A stretch of 15,344 nt of DNA from the NCBI GenBank assembly GCA_902591645.1, contig CACJBM010000055.1, forward strand, positions 1 through 15,344. The letters run 5' to 3'. Below are positions 6,780 to 14,796 of this stretch, in pieces. The notes below the pieces were generated by a model. It saw nothing but the letters and a program-made list of their open reading frames with translations. It made no database searches and was not told the DNA's origin. The position numbers and the translations under genes were made by a program. Origin of the DNA: an uncultured Verrucomicrobiota bacterium (GTDB lineage: Bacteria; Verrucomicrobiota; Verrucomicrobiae; Verrucomicrobiales; DEV007). How positions within the stretch are numbered: the first letter of the stretch is position 1; every line of letters starts with the position of its first letter.

Positions 6780-9143
6780 ATGTTCTCGAGACGGATCCAA
6801 TTTTTCTTATTAATACTATTGGCCGGAACCGATTTCCTTGAACTGGCAGCCCAAGGAGTAGCACCAAAAGACCGCTCATTGGAATTTGATTCTAAGATCA
6901 AGCCTTTCCTATCAAAATACTGTTACGACTGCCACGGAGAGGGTTCCGCTAAGGGACAAGTTTCCCTTGATGATCCGAAGAGAGGCGCTCACCAGATGGA
7001 TAATCAAAAACTCTGGTTACAGATATGGGAAAATCTTCGAAGCGACCTCATGCCCCCAGCCAAAGAGGAGCAGCCGAAAACTCAAGAGCGGCTGGAATTG
7101 ATCCATTGGATTGAGCGTAACGTTTTTTTGATAGATCACGAAAATCCAGATCCTGGCCGCATTACTATGCGTCGCTTAAATCGAGTCGAGTACGGCCATA
7201 CCATTAAAGACCTACTAGGAATCGAATTTAACGTTACTGATAATTTTCCACCTGACGACACAGGCTATGGTTTTGATACGATCGGTGATGTCTTAACTAT
7301 TTCCCCACTCCTAATGGAGAAATACTTCTCTGCAGCAGAGCAAATTATGAAAAAGGCAATCCCCGATGAGGTGGGGAGACCTCAACCGTTAAGCATTGCA
7401 CCTAATGAGTTCAGACAAGAAGGCAACAACTCGCGAACAGCTCGCTTCATGAGAGCCGGAATCAAACATACCGTCAGGACCGACTGGAAAGCCACCTCAA
7501 AGGGAACTCACCGATTCAAAGTGAATTACGAAATCACTGGCAGGCCAAGCGCACAGAACTATACCTCCACATGGCAATTTTTGATTAATGGAAAAAAACA
7601 TGAGAGCCACGAAATTAGCCTGGCAAAAAATAAGGGGGGAACAATCAGTGTAGATCTTGATTTGTCAGCTGAAAAGCACAGCATCGAATTTGGGATGATC
7701 CCAAACAACGGAGATCTAAACAACAACATTCCTCTCGCAGTTAAGGTATTGAAAGTAGAGATCACTGGTCCGGGAGGGTCCATCGATTGGAATGCTTATC
7801 CAAAAAGCTATCAACAAATTTTTTCTGCTGGCCCGCCACCGAAAGATCCTGAAGAACGTAAGCACTATACAAAAAAATTACTTAACCGCTTTGTCAGTCG
7901 GGCTTTTCGTCGACCAGTTAATAAAGAGACCCTCGATCGACTCATCGATTTAGTAAGAACGAAAGAATCATCGCCAAGTGGGACCTATGAAAGCGGGATC
8001 AGATTAGCCCTGACTGCGGCACTAAGCTCCCCAGCTTTCCTGCTCCGCGGCGAAGAACCAATTAATGAAAACAATAAGGAGCAAACAATCGATGAATACT
8101 CCCTCGCATCTCGCTTATCATACTTTCTATGGAGTTCCACTCCTGACGCACCGCTCCTGAAACTCGCCGCTGAAGGAAAACTTCGAAGTAACCTTAGAAT
8201 CACAATTGACCGGATGCTGAAAGAATCAAAATCGGACAGATTTATAGAAAATTTCGTCGGGCAGTGGCTACAAACACGTGATGTAGAGGGGAAGTTTTTT
8301 GATACCCCTCGCATTCTCGGCATCGATGATGGGAACAAGGCCCGTCAAATTTTCAATCTATTCACGCGGCAGGACATGAAACGAGAAACCGAATTATTCT
8401 TTAGTCATATCCTCAAGGAAAACCGACCAGCGATCGAGTTAATTACTGCCAATTACTCATTCATTAATGATCGACTCGCAAAATTTTACGGCATCAATGG
8501 ATTTGAGGGTAAGGAATTTCGCAAGATTAGCTTCGAAGGAAAATCTCGGCCCGGTGGAATTCTCACTCATGGCAGCTTTCTCATTGTAACCTCTAATCCG
8601 ACCCGAACTTCACCAGTTAAGCGCGGACTTTTCGTAATAGACAACCTCCTCGGCGTTCCTAATTCGTCGGCACCTCCTAATGTGCCAGAACTGGAAGAGA
8701 CTCGTCAAAAAATTGGCAAAAATGCAACAATGAAAGAGCTCATGGAACTTCATCGTGCCAAACCATTGTGCCGCTCGTGTCATGCCAGAATGGACCCTAT
8801 CGGCCTTGCCCTAGAGAACTACAATGCGATTGGCCAACATCTCGAAAAAAAAGGTACTGAAGGTTTCGACACATCAGGTGTCCTTGTCACTGGGGAAAAG
8901 TTTGAAGGAATACCTGAACTTAAAAAAATCATAGCAGGACCGCGAAAGAAAGATTTTCATCGATGCCTAACAGAGAAACTTTTCACTTATGCAATCGGAA
9001 GAGGAGTCGAATACAATGATAGTCCAATTATATACAGCATTATCAAAGAGGCTGAAAATAAGGGCGGAGGATTAAAAGAATTCATTTATGCCTTAATTGA
9101 TAGCATACCATTTCAGAGAAGACGGGCGGAAAATGCAAATTGA
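6780..9143 (+). CDS. DUF1592-family secreted diheme cytochrome-type protein (PSD1 family)
   Basis: I choose the ATG at 6780 (787 residues) because it places a signal peptide (MFSRRIQFFLLILLAGTDFL, ending near AAQG) at the N-terminus; a TTG at 6720 would add 20 polar residues in front of it. Domains follow the family order: a planctomycete-cytochrome segment with heme motif CYDCH (Cys48, Cys51, His52), DUF1587 at about 127-190 (MRRLNRVEYGHTIKDLLG), a beta-sandwich resembling a carbohydrate-binding module at about 220-340, DUF1595 at about 362-425, DUF1592 at about 438-560, DUF1588 at about 535-640, a second heme motif CRSCH (Cys664, Cys667, His668), and DUF1585 to the end. It is full length. 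A periplasmic redox role follows from the heme sites; the substrate is unknown for the family. The DUF1552 gene follows after 50 bp, the usual pairing. Confidence 0.9.
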   Translation: MFSRRIQFFLLILLAGTDFLELAAQGVAPKDRSLEFDSKIKPFLSKYCYDCHGEGSAKGQVSLDDPKRGAHQMDNQKLWLQIWENLRSDLMPPAKEEQPKTQERLELIHWIERNVFLIDHENPDPGRITMRRLNRVEYGHTIKDLLGIEFNVTDNFPPDDTGYGFDTIGDVLTISPLLMEKYFSAAEQIMKKAIPDEVGRPQPLSIAPNEFRQEGNNSRTARFMRAGIKHTVRTDWKATSKGTHRFKVNYEITGRPSAQNYTSTWQFLINGKKHESHEISLAKNKGGTISVDLDLSAEKHSIEFGMIPNNGDLNNNIPLAVKVLKVEITGPGGSIDWNAYPKSYQQIFSAGPPPKDPEERKHYTKKLLNRFVSRAFRRPVNKETLDRLIDLVRTKESSPSGTYESGIRLALTAALSSPAFLLRGEEPINENNKEQTIDEYSLASRLSYFLWSSTPDAPLLKLAAEGKLRSNLRITIDRMLKESKSDRFIENFVGQWLQTRDVEGKFFDTPRILGIDDGNKARQIFNLFTRQDMKRETELFFSHILKENRPAIELITANYSFINDRLAKFYGINGFEGKEFRKISFEGKSRPGGILTHGSFLIVTSNPTRTSPVKRGLFVIDNLLGVPNSSAPPNVPELEETRQKIGKNATMKELMELHRAKPLCRSCHARMDPIGLALENYNAIGQHLEKKGTEGFDTSGVLVTGEKFEGIPELKKIIAGPRKKDFHRCLTEKLFTYAIGRGVEYNDSPIIYSIIKEAENKGGGLKEFIYALIDSIPFQRRRAENAN

Positions 9144-9193
9144 CCTTGCTTATCTATTAAGCTATTGCGAAATTAAGTAGACTTGATGTAATC

Positions 9194-10549
9194 ATGAGTT
9201 CGCGAATTGAACAGATTGGACGTAGACGATTTCTGCGGGGAATAGGTGCCAGCGTAACTCTTCCCTCAATGAGCTCAATGGCCATTGAAACCGAGGACGT
9301 TAAGAAAGGCACAACTGCTACCGGAGCACCTCTACGCACGGCTTACCTTTACGCTCCTAACGGAGTCATTCTTGACAAGTGGAGGCCAGAAGGATTTGGA
9401 ACTGATTTTCACCTCAATCAATCCATGAAACCATTAGAAGGGTTTCGTAACGACCTGCAAATCATAAAAGGATTCGATCAATTAAATGGCAGCCCAGGGC
9501 GTGATGGTGCTGGTGATCACGCTAGAGCCAACGCAACTTTTCTCACTGGCGCTCGCCCTCTGCGGACTTCGGGAGCCAATATTAGAGTAGGCATATCAGC
9601 TGATCAATTAGCCGCTAATTTCCTAGCCAAAGAAACCCGATTATCCTCCCTCGAACTTTCCTGTGAGAGAGTGCGTAATTCTGGCAGTTGTGATGCAGGA
9701 TACTCATGCGCTTATCAATATAATATTTCATGGCGGTCCGCAAATAAACCAATGAGCCCTGAGTCTAACCCACGATTGGTCTTCGAACGACTTTACGGTG
9801 TTGGTACTGCCGAGGAACAAGCAGCCAATTTAGAACAGCGCCGAGCTGAGAAACGTTCGATCCTAGATTTCGTTCGTGATTCCGCTCGCAAAATGGAAAA
9901 TAGTCTGGACCGGACTGACAAAGAGAAGCTCGATGAGTATCTAACTGGAATACGTGAGGTGGAAAAGAATATCGAAAGAGCCGAGAAACTTGGACCCCCA
10001 CCTGCACCGGGACGAGTGGCTCCTGATCATGGAGTCCCGCGCAACTATCGAGAACATATCAGGATTCTCTTTGATATGATGATACTCGCTTTCAAAAGCG
10101 ATTCGACTAGAGTAGCTAGCTTCCTGATCGGCCATGACGGGAGCAATAGGAGCTTTAAGGACATCGGAGTTAGTAGCGGTCACCATGACCTTTCACATCA
10201 CGGAAACAATCAAGAGAAAATGGATCAAGTGAGTTTAATTGATCGCTTTTACATTGAAGAATTTGCCTATTTTCTTGAGCAGATGAGTGCGGCTAAGGAC
10301 ATCGATGGACACTCTCTTCTTCACAATTCAATGATAGTATGGGGAAGCGGCCTCTCAGATGGAAATCAGCACTCGCATAAGGACCTTCCTATCATTTTAG
10401 CAGGTCACGCAGGAGGAAAATTTCAAACAGGCCGTCATTTTGATGTTGGAGCTAAGCCACTGAACAACCTGTTCGTCAGAATGCTCGAAGAAGTCGGACT
10501 TCCCAAAGCTCAGTTTGGTGACTCAACAGGTTCCGAAAACCGAGTATAG
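9194..10549 (+). CDS. DUF1552 (HxxSHH motif) exported protein
   Basis: A 451-residue protein with a twin-arginine signal (GRRRFLRGIGAS, Arg10-12), so probably exported folded. The whole length fits DUF1552: APNGVILDKWRPEG and the FLTGARPLR region near the N-terminal third, a helical EYLTGIREVEKNIERAE segment near 245, and the family's HxxSHH motif at His331-His336 (HDLSHHG). The GLSDGNQHSHKDLPIILAG segment near 390-410 supplies further conserved histidines and acids. The histidine-rich sites suggest metal binding and kinship with the alkaline-phosphatase-like DUF1501 group; catalysis is not established. It follows the DUF1592 gene by 50 bp on the same strand, and such pairs recur in Verrucomicrobiota and Planctomycetota, so the two probably act together in the periplasm. 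It converges with the sulfatase 35 bp downstream. Confidence 0.9.
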   Translation: MSSRIEQIGRRRFLRGIGASVTLPSMSSMAIETEDVKKGTTATGAPLRTAYLYAPNGVILDKWRPEGFGTDFHLNQSMKPLEGFRNDLQIIKGFDQLNGSPGRDGAGDHARANATFLTGARPLRTSGANIRVGISADQLAANFLAKETRLSSLELSCERVRNSGSCDAGYSCAYQYNISWRSANKPMSPESNPRLVFERLYGVGTAEEQAANLEQRRAEKRSILDFVRDSARKMENSLDRTDKEKLDEYLTGIREVEKNIERAEKLGPPPAPGRVAPDHGVPRNYREHIRILFDMMILAFKSDSTRVASFLIGHDGSNRSFKDIGVSSGHHDLSHHGNNQEKMDQVSLIDRFYIEEFAYFLEQMSAAKDIDGHSLLHNSMIVWGSGLSDGNQHSHKDLPIILAGHAGGKFQTGRHFDVGAKPLNNLFVRMLEEVGLPKAQFGDSTGSENRV

Positions 10550-10584
10550 GGTTTCAGAAAATATATTGAATGTCCTTTTGTTCT

Positions 10585-12066
10585 CTACTCGCCTGAAGAT
10601 TTTTTTTGACGAAAATGAGGCGCATTCTTTTTTGGAATCCATTTCCTCAGTTCCTTCTTGGTTTCGGCGTACCTAGAATCTGCCGCCAAATTGTGTAACT
10701 GATTAGAGTCATTTGACATATCATATAACTCTTCCCCACCTTTATTATACCGAATGTAATAAAACTTTTCGGAACGGACTGCATGGTTAGAACCGTGCCA
10801 ATGCGGAGAATGAGTTATCAATGCCGGGTAAGGCCAATCAGCTTGAGGGTTACTTAACAATGGGGCAATGCTACGACCTTCAATTTCCTGATTCTTGGGA
10901 AGACCACAAAGATCAATAAGCGTAGGATAAAGATCGATTAAACTGACTGGCCGTTTGCAGTTATCGTTGAAAGGTTTACCTCCTAGACCCTTTGGCAGTT
11001 GAATTATAAGTGGTGTCCGTGTGGTCTGTTGCCAAAGCGCGGATTTAGCGAAGGTTTTTTCACAGATGTCATAACCGTGATCTCCCCATAAGACTACAAT
11101 AGTATCATCCCTATAACGACTATTGTTGAGCGCATTAAGAACATGCCCAACACAATCGTCGGCAAAAGAACCTGCAGCAAGGCAACCCTGAACTGCCTCT
11201 CTCCATTTTCCACTCTCACGTATAATCTCAGCCGCATCTCCAATCATCCTACGTCCCCCTGGCGGGACATCATCTATGTCATTGGTTAGATGTTGAGGTA
11301 ATTGAATCTTATCCAAAGGATGAATATCAAAATATTTTTTTGGGACATGCCATGGCAAATGAGGTAAATAAATACCGCATCCTAGAAAGAAAGGCTTTTC
11401 ATGTTTGCGTTTTAAGAATTCTGCAGCCCCAGCTGCGGTCCTCCAGTCAGCCGACTGCTCCTTTGGCTTCTCGAGCGGTTCCCAGTCAATGAGCCTCGCA
11501 AGGATCGGGTTTGAAAACTTTTCCTTAAGGCCATGAGTGTACCGTCTCGAAGGCTCAGGGCGAGGCGTTCCCTGACCTAGGGAGTACTGCTCGTCCCAGG
11601 AACTTGGATCAGAAAATTTACCTTTCGGCTGATGAAATAATTTCCCACCCCCGAAGGCTTTGTATCCATGCTTACGAAAGTATTGAGGCAGAGTGACCCA
11701 GTCCTTATATTTTGGAAGGTCCCTGAACCAATTAAGGTTACCATAAATACCAGTAGTGGATGGACTAAGGCCTGTCATCACTGCGGTTCTGGAAGGGCTG
11801 CACAAAGGTGCAGCGCAATAAGCATGTTCAAATAATACACCACGCCTGGCTAAAGCATCTATGTTCGGCGTTTTCGCCTGCGGATGACCACCTAAACATC
11901 CGACCCAGTCATTCAAGTCATCGACAGAAATGAATAAAATATTTGGTCTACTTTTGCTTGCATTATCACTTTGCTGCTCCGGCTTATTCTGTTCTTCAGC
12001 CTCAGATAGAATACTCAAGAATAATCCAAAAGTTATTAGTGAAACAGTATAAATCATTGTCTTCAA
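10585..12066 (-). CDS. Sulfatase, iduronate-2-sulfatase-like (formylglycine-dependent)
   Basis: A 493-residue secreted sulfatase. The signal peptide is MKTMIYTVSLITFGLFLSIL, ending near SEAEE. The start is a TTG at 12066, kept because it supplies the Lys in the signal's n-region; the ATG at 12057 would give 490 residues. Metal-binding Asp49-Asp50 lie in PNILFISVDDLNDW. The maturation motif CSPSR has Cys89 (to be converted to formylglycine) and Arg93, followed by the TAVMTG helix. WGDHGYD contains Asp329-His330, again metal ligands. The DDLNDWVGCLGGH and PNIDALARRG segments are typical of iduronate-2-sulfatase-like S1 sulfatases, and the C-terminal ELYDMSNDSNQLHNLA is the usual closing motif. 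It would remove sulfate esters from a glycan in the periplasm or outside; the glycan is unknown. An anaerobic or aerobic sulfatase-maturase must be encoded elsewhere. It is the last gene of the leftward cassette, 72 bp after the PA14 gene. Confidence 0.93.
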   Translation of the reverse strand: MKTMIYTVSLITFGLFLSILSEAEEQNKPEQQSDNASKSRPNILFISVDDLNDWVGCLGGHPQAKTPNIDALARRGVLFEHAYCAAPLCSPSRTAVMTGLSPSTTGIYGNLNWFRDLPKYKDWVTLPQYFRKHGYKAFGGGKLFHQPKGKFSDPSSWDEQYSLGQGTPRPEPSRRYTHGLKEKFSNPILARLIDWEPLEKPKEQSADWRTAAGAAEFLKRKHEKPFFLGCGIYLPHLPWHVPKKYFDIHPLDKIQLPQHLTNDIDDVPPGGRRMIGDAAEIIRESGKWREAVQGCLAAGSFADDCVGHVLNALNNSRYRDDTIVVLWGDHGYDICEKTFAKSALWQQTTRTPLIIQLPKGLGGKPFNDNCKRPVSLIDLYPTLIDLCGLPKNQEIEGRSIAPLLSNPQADWPYPALITHSPHWHGSNHAVRSEKFYYIRYNKGGEELYDMSNDSNQLHNLAADSRYAETKKELRKWIPKKNAPHFRQKKSSGE

Positions 12067-12138
12067 TATTGATTAATTGGAATTCACAATGAACTCCTCA
12101 AAGATGGATTCCGCTATCATCTTCATCTTTAATTTTTC

Positions 12139-13356
12139 TCAATCGCTCTGGACTCCATCATCTTCAGGGATGCCATAGACCGATACCACATCAAGCGGAT
12201 CAAGATTGATCCAGCAAAAAGAATTATCTTTAACGAGCGCTCGCTTACCATCAAGCATCAGCCAATCAGCACGTAAACGAGAACCTGATTTAGTATGCAG
12301 TTCAAAGTTTGCCCCATTCTTATTAAAATTCCTAAGCTTAATAAATTTCACCTGTCCATTTCTATAATCTTTTTTTCCTAGGAGCGGTGATCTCATCCTA
12401 AGAAAATTCCGATCAAAAGAAACGAGTGTTGACTCGAAAAAATCTCCTCCTCCCAACATACAACCAGGGTCCCATTCCAATAACTCTTTATAATGTAATG
12501 AACTGATCGGAGATAGTTGCAAACCGCCGACATTCTTTCTCGGTATTCTCAATTCCTTCCCTTCAAGGTAAATAATTTTTACTGACTTGTCATCTACCTC
12601 GGAGATTGTACCTGACAGGAAAGATCCACCTTTCAAGAAAACTCCGGTTCCTGGCGCACTGATCTGACTTTCACGACTAGATCCTTGGTAAAACCGATCT
12701 ACCTCAATCAATCGCTTAGCTCCTCCTGGCGGAGTCCATGAAAGGACTACAACTGCGAGTACCTGCCCATCAAAATAATCCAGCCTGATCGGATAGCGCC
12801 GACGAGCCTCAAGCTCAATTACCCCAATATGTTCGCTTTCAGCCTGCGGGCGCCAACGGTCAATGACTGGTCTCCCGTCAACAAAGAGCCTTGCCCCATC
12901 ATCACTGCGAAGATGAAAAGTATAATTACCCTCGTTGAGTGTCTCAATTTCTCCCTCCCATCGAACGCTGAATCTATCTGCTGGGATACCAGACATCGGC
13001 GCAGCCCTTCCCCAGCGGAAATTAATTTGAGCATCAACCCGCTCAATCATCTTACCGCTTAGTTCTGGCGTACTGTAATAATGTCCCCTTAGTCCAGGGA
13101 CACTCTTCAAAACCTTAGGGTTACCTTCCCTTTGCATGCGAACTTCCTTTAACTGCTCTGCTGTGAACTGATGCTGCGCATTACCATCTATCTCCGTTAG
13201 GATCATCGTCTCACGCTCGAAACGGACCCACCCCTCAAGATTCTCCCCGTTCTTCATCTCGGCCATTCCTCGCAACTGAGCCCCCTCTGGCACCTGAGCC
13301 ATAGCCATTACCGCGAATAAGAATTTTAAGACAACAAAAGTACAGAATTTTTGCAT
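12139..13356 (-). CDS. Secreted PA14-domain protein flanked by beta-repeats
   Basis: A 405-residue protein with a signal peptide (MQKFCTFVVLKFLFAVMAMA, cleavage before Gln21). Residues about 88-225 are a PA14 domain: GLRGHYYS at the start, the core YTFHLRSDDGARLFVDGRPVIDRW, and RLDYFDG near the end. PA14 domains commonly bind carbohydrate. Around it I see four short beta-rich segments of about 45 residues with a shared G-x-x-L-x-G turn and alternating hydrophobics: about 27-74 (MKNGENLEGWV), 238-282 (LKGGSFLSGTISEVD), 298-342 and 350-395 (HTKSGSRLRADWL). They resemble Sm/SH3-like barrels; this repeat reading is by eye. It lies 48 bp after DUF1501 and 72 bp before the sulfatase, so it probably serves the same substrate. 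Confidence 0.83.
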   Translation of the reverse strand: MQKFCTFVVLKFLFAVMAMAQVPEGAQLRGMAEMKNGENLEGWVRFERETMILTEIDGNAQHQFTAEQLKEVRMQREGNPKVLKSVPGLRGHYYSTPELSGKMIERVDAQINFRWGRAAPMSGIPADRFSVRWEGEIETLNEGNYTFHLRSDDGARLFVDGRPVIDRWRPQAESEHIGVIELEARRRYPIRLDYFDGQVLAVVVLSWTPPGGAKRLIEVDRFYQGSSRESQISAPGTGVFLKGGSFLSGTISEVDDKSVKIIYLEGKELRIPRKNVGGLQLSPISSLHYKELLEWDPGCMLGGGDFFESTLVSFDRNFLRMRSPLLGKKDYRNGQVKFIKLRNFNKNGANFELHTKSGSRLRADWLMLDGKRALVKDNSFCWINLDPLDVVSVYGIPEDDGVQSD

Positions 13357-13404
13357 TCTTAAATTAAAAGATTGGAGTTAGGGAGAGTGCAATTCATGTA
13401 CTTT

Positions 13405-14793
13405 CTAAAACAATGCTTTAATTGGATTCCCTCTACTCGCTGGAGATGTGAACCCATCGAGCCCAAGGGGTGATGCCGGATTGATATTCATCGCTGCAAA
13501 TAGCGTTGCAGTGAAATCCTCTAACGTTACCGGATTGGACTTTACGTAAGCTGCCTGTTTGTCTGATTCTCCGTAGACGCAACCTCCCTGAATCCCTGCT
13601 CCGGCAATCATCGCTGAATAGCAATTAGGCCAGTGGTTCCGACCGATTCGCTTGGCACCTTTACTGATCTTGGGAGTGCGACCAAACTCTCCTACCAATA
13701 CAACAAGGGTAGTGTCAAGTAGGCCACGGTCCTTAAGATCTTCAAGCAAAGTCGCGACTGCCTGGTCAGTCCGAGGCAGCGCAAAGGGAAGTCCATTCCA
13801 TCCATTTTCAAAAATACCAACATCAGCATTGCCGTGCATGTCCCAGGTTTCAACGCTAACAAATTTCTCACCTGCCGCGAGTCCTGTCCATGCAGCAACA
13901 TTGACCAATCTCACACCCGATTCGATGAGTCGCCGTGCAAGTAATAAGTTCTGACCCAAAGGATTCCTACCATAACGGTCTCTAACTTTTTCGCCCTCCC
14001 TTTCAATATTAAAGGCCTCCTTAGCTTCTTTCCCATACAGCAGATCAAAGGATCTCTGTTGGTGAGTTTCAAATGATTCAAATTCTAGTGTATTTGCCAC
14101 TGGTGAAGACCTTTGAGCTGACTTCAGCAAGTCTAATCGATTTTGCAGCTGTTCTTCGGATAAATCTTTGGGCGAATCAAACGCTCTTACTCGAAATTGA
14201 GTCGAAGCTGGGTTGTCATCATGCTTCTCACCAATCAGCATGGGAGCATAGGCCGCGCCCAATCGTCCGCCTGTCAGATAAGTATGATCAGGAGGAGCCG
14301 CTCCTCCTCCAAATTTCTGCAACCATACGTGGTCAGGAATACTTGCACTTGAGGGCCTCAACTTCGCAACCATCGCTCCAAAAGAAGGGTCATCAATTGC
14401 AGGTTGTTCACGACCAGCCAGCAACATAGAATTGGCTTTTTTATGATCTGATTGATTATGCGTCATCGAACGAATGACTGCGTATTGCTCGGACAATTTT
14501 GCCAGACGCGGCATTAGTTCACAAATCTGAAAGCCAGGAGTCGCCGTCTTAATTGGTTTATAAGGACCACGAACCTCCTGCGGGGCATTGGGTTTCATAT
14601 CCCAAGAATCGAGCTGACTTAACCCGCCATACTGATGAATAAATATGCAAGACTTGGCAGGAGCACCTGAACCCGTGTTTTCTTCAGCATGAAGCAAGTC
14701 GGGTAATGTTAACCCCATGGCACCAATACCCCCCAACTGCATCAGACGCCTTCTCGAGAGACGCGTCTGAGAACAATGGCCTAACTGAGACAT
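13405..14793 (-). CDS. DUF1501 twin-arginine exported protein
   Basis: A 462-residue protein typical of DUF1501, which Pfam groups with alkaline-phosphatase-like enzymes. The twin-arginine signal is SRRRLMQLGGIGAMGLTLPD (Arg14-16). Family landmarks are FIHQYGGLSQLDSWDMKP (about 51-68), the MTHNQSDHKKAN motif with His112, Asp116 and His117, VGEFGRTPKISKGAKRIGRNHWP with Glu369, and a C-terminal QAAYVKSNPVTLEDFTATLF. The acidic and histidine residues are in the right places for a metal site, but no reaction is established for the family. It starts 3 bp after the HEAT gene's stop, the two stops and ATG lying in one frame (TAG TAA ATG), which implies coupled expression. In the family's usual context a DUF1549/DUF1553 cytochrome gene is the partner; none is visible in this window. 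Confidence 0.92.
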   Translation of the reverse strand: MSQLGHCSQTRLSRRRLMQLGGIGAMGLTLPDLLHAEENTGSGAPAKSCIFIHQYGGLSQLDSWDMKPNAPQEVRGPYKPIKTATPGFQICELMPRLAKLSEQYAVIRSMTHNQSDHKKANSMLLAGREQPAIDDPSFGAMVAKLRPSSASIPDHVWLQKFGGGAAPPDHTYLTGGRLGAAYAPMLIGEKHDDNPASTQFRVRAFDSPKDLSEEQLQNRLDLLKSAQRSSPVANTLEFESFETHQQRSFDLLYGKEAKEAFNIEREGEKVRDRYGRNPLGQNLLLARRLIESGVRLVNVAAWTGLAAGEKFVSVETWDMHGNADVGIFENGWNGLPFALPRTDQAVATLLEDLKDRGLLDTTLVVLVGEFGRTPKISKGAKRIGRNHWPNCYSAMIAGAGIQGGCVYGESDKQAAYVKSNPVTLEDFTATLFAAMNINPASPLGLDGFTSPASRGNPIKALF

Positions 14794-14796
14794 TTA

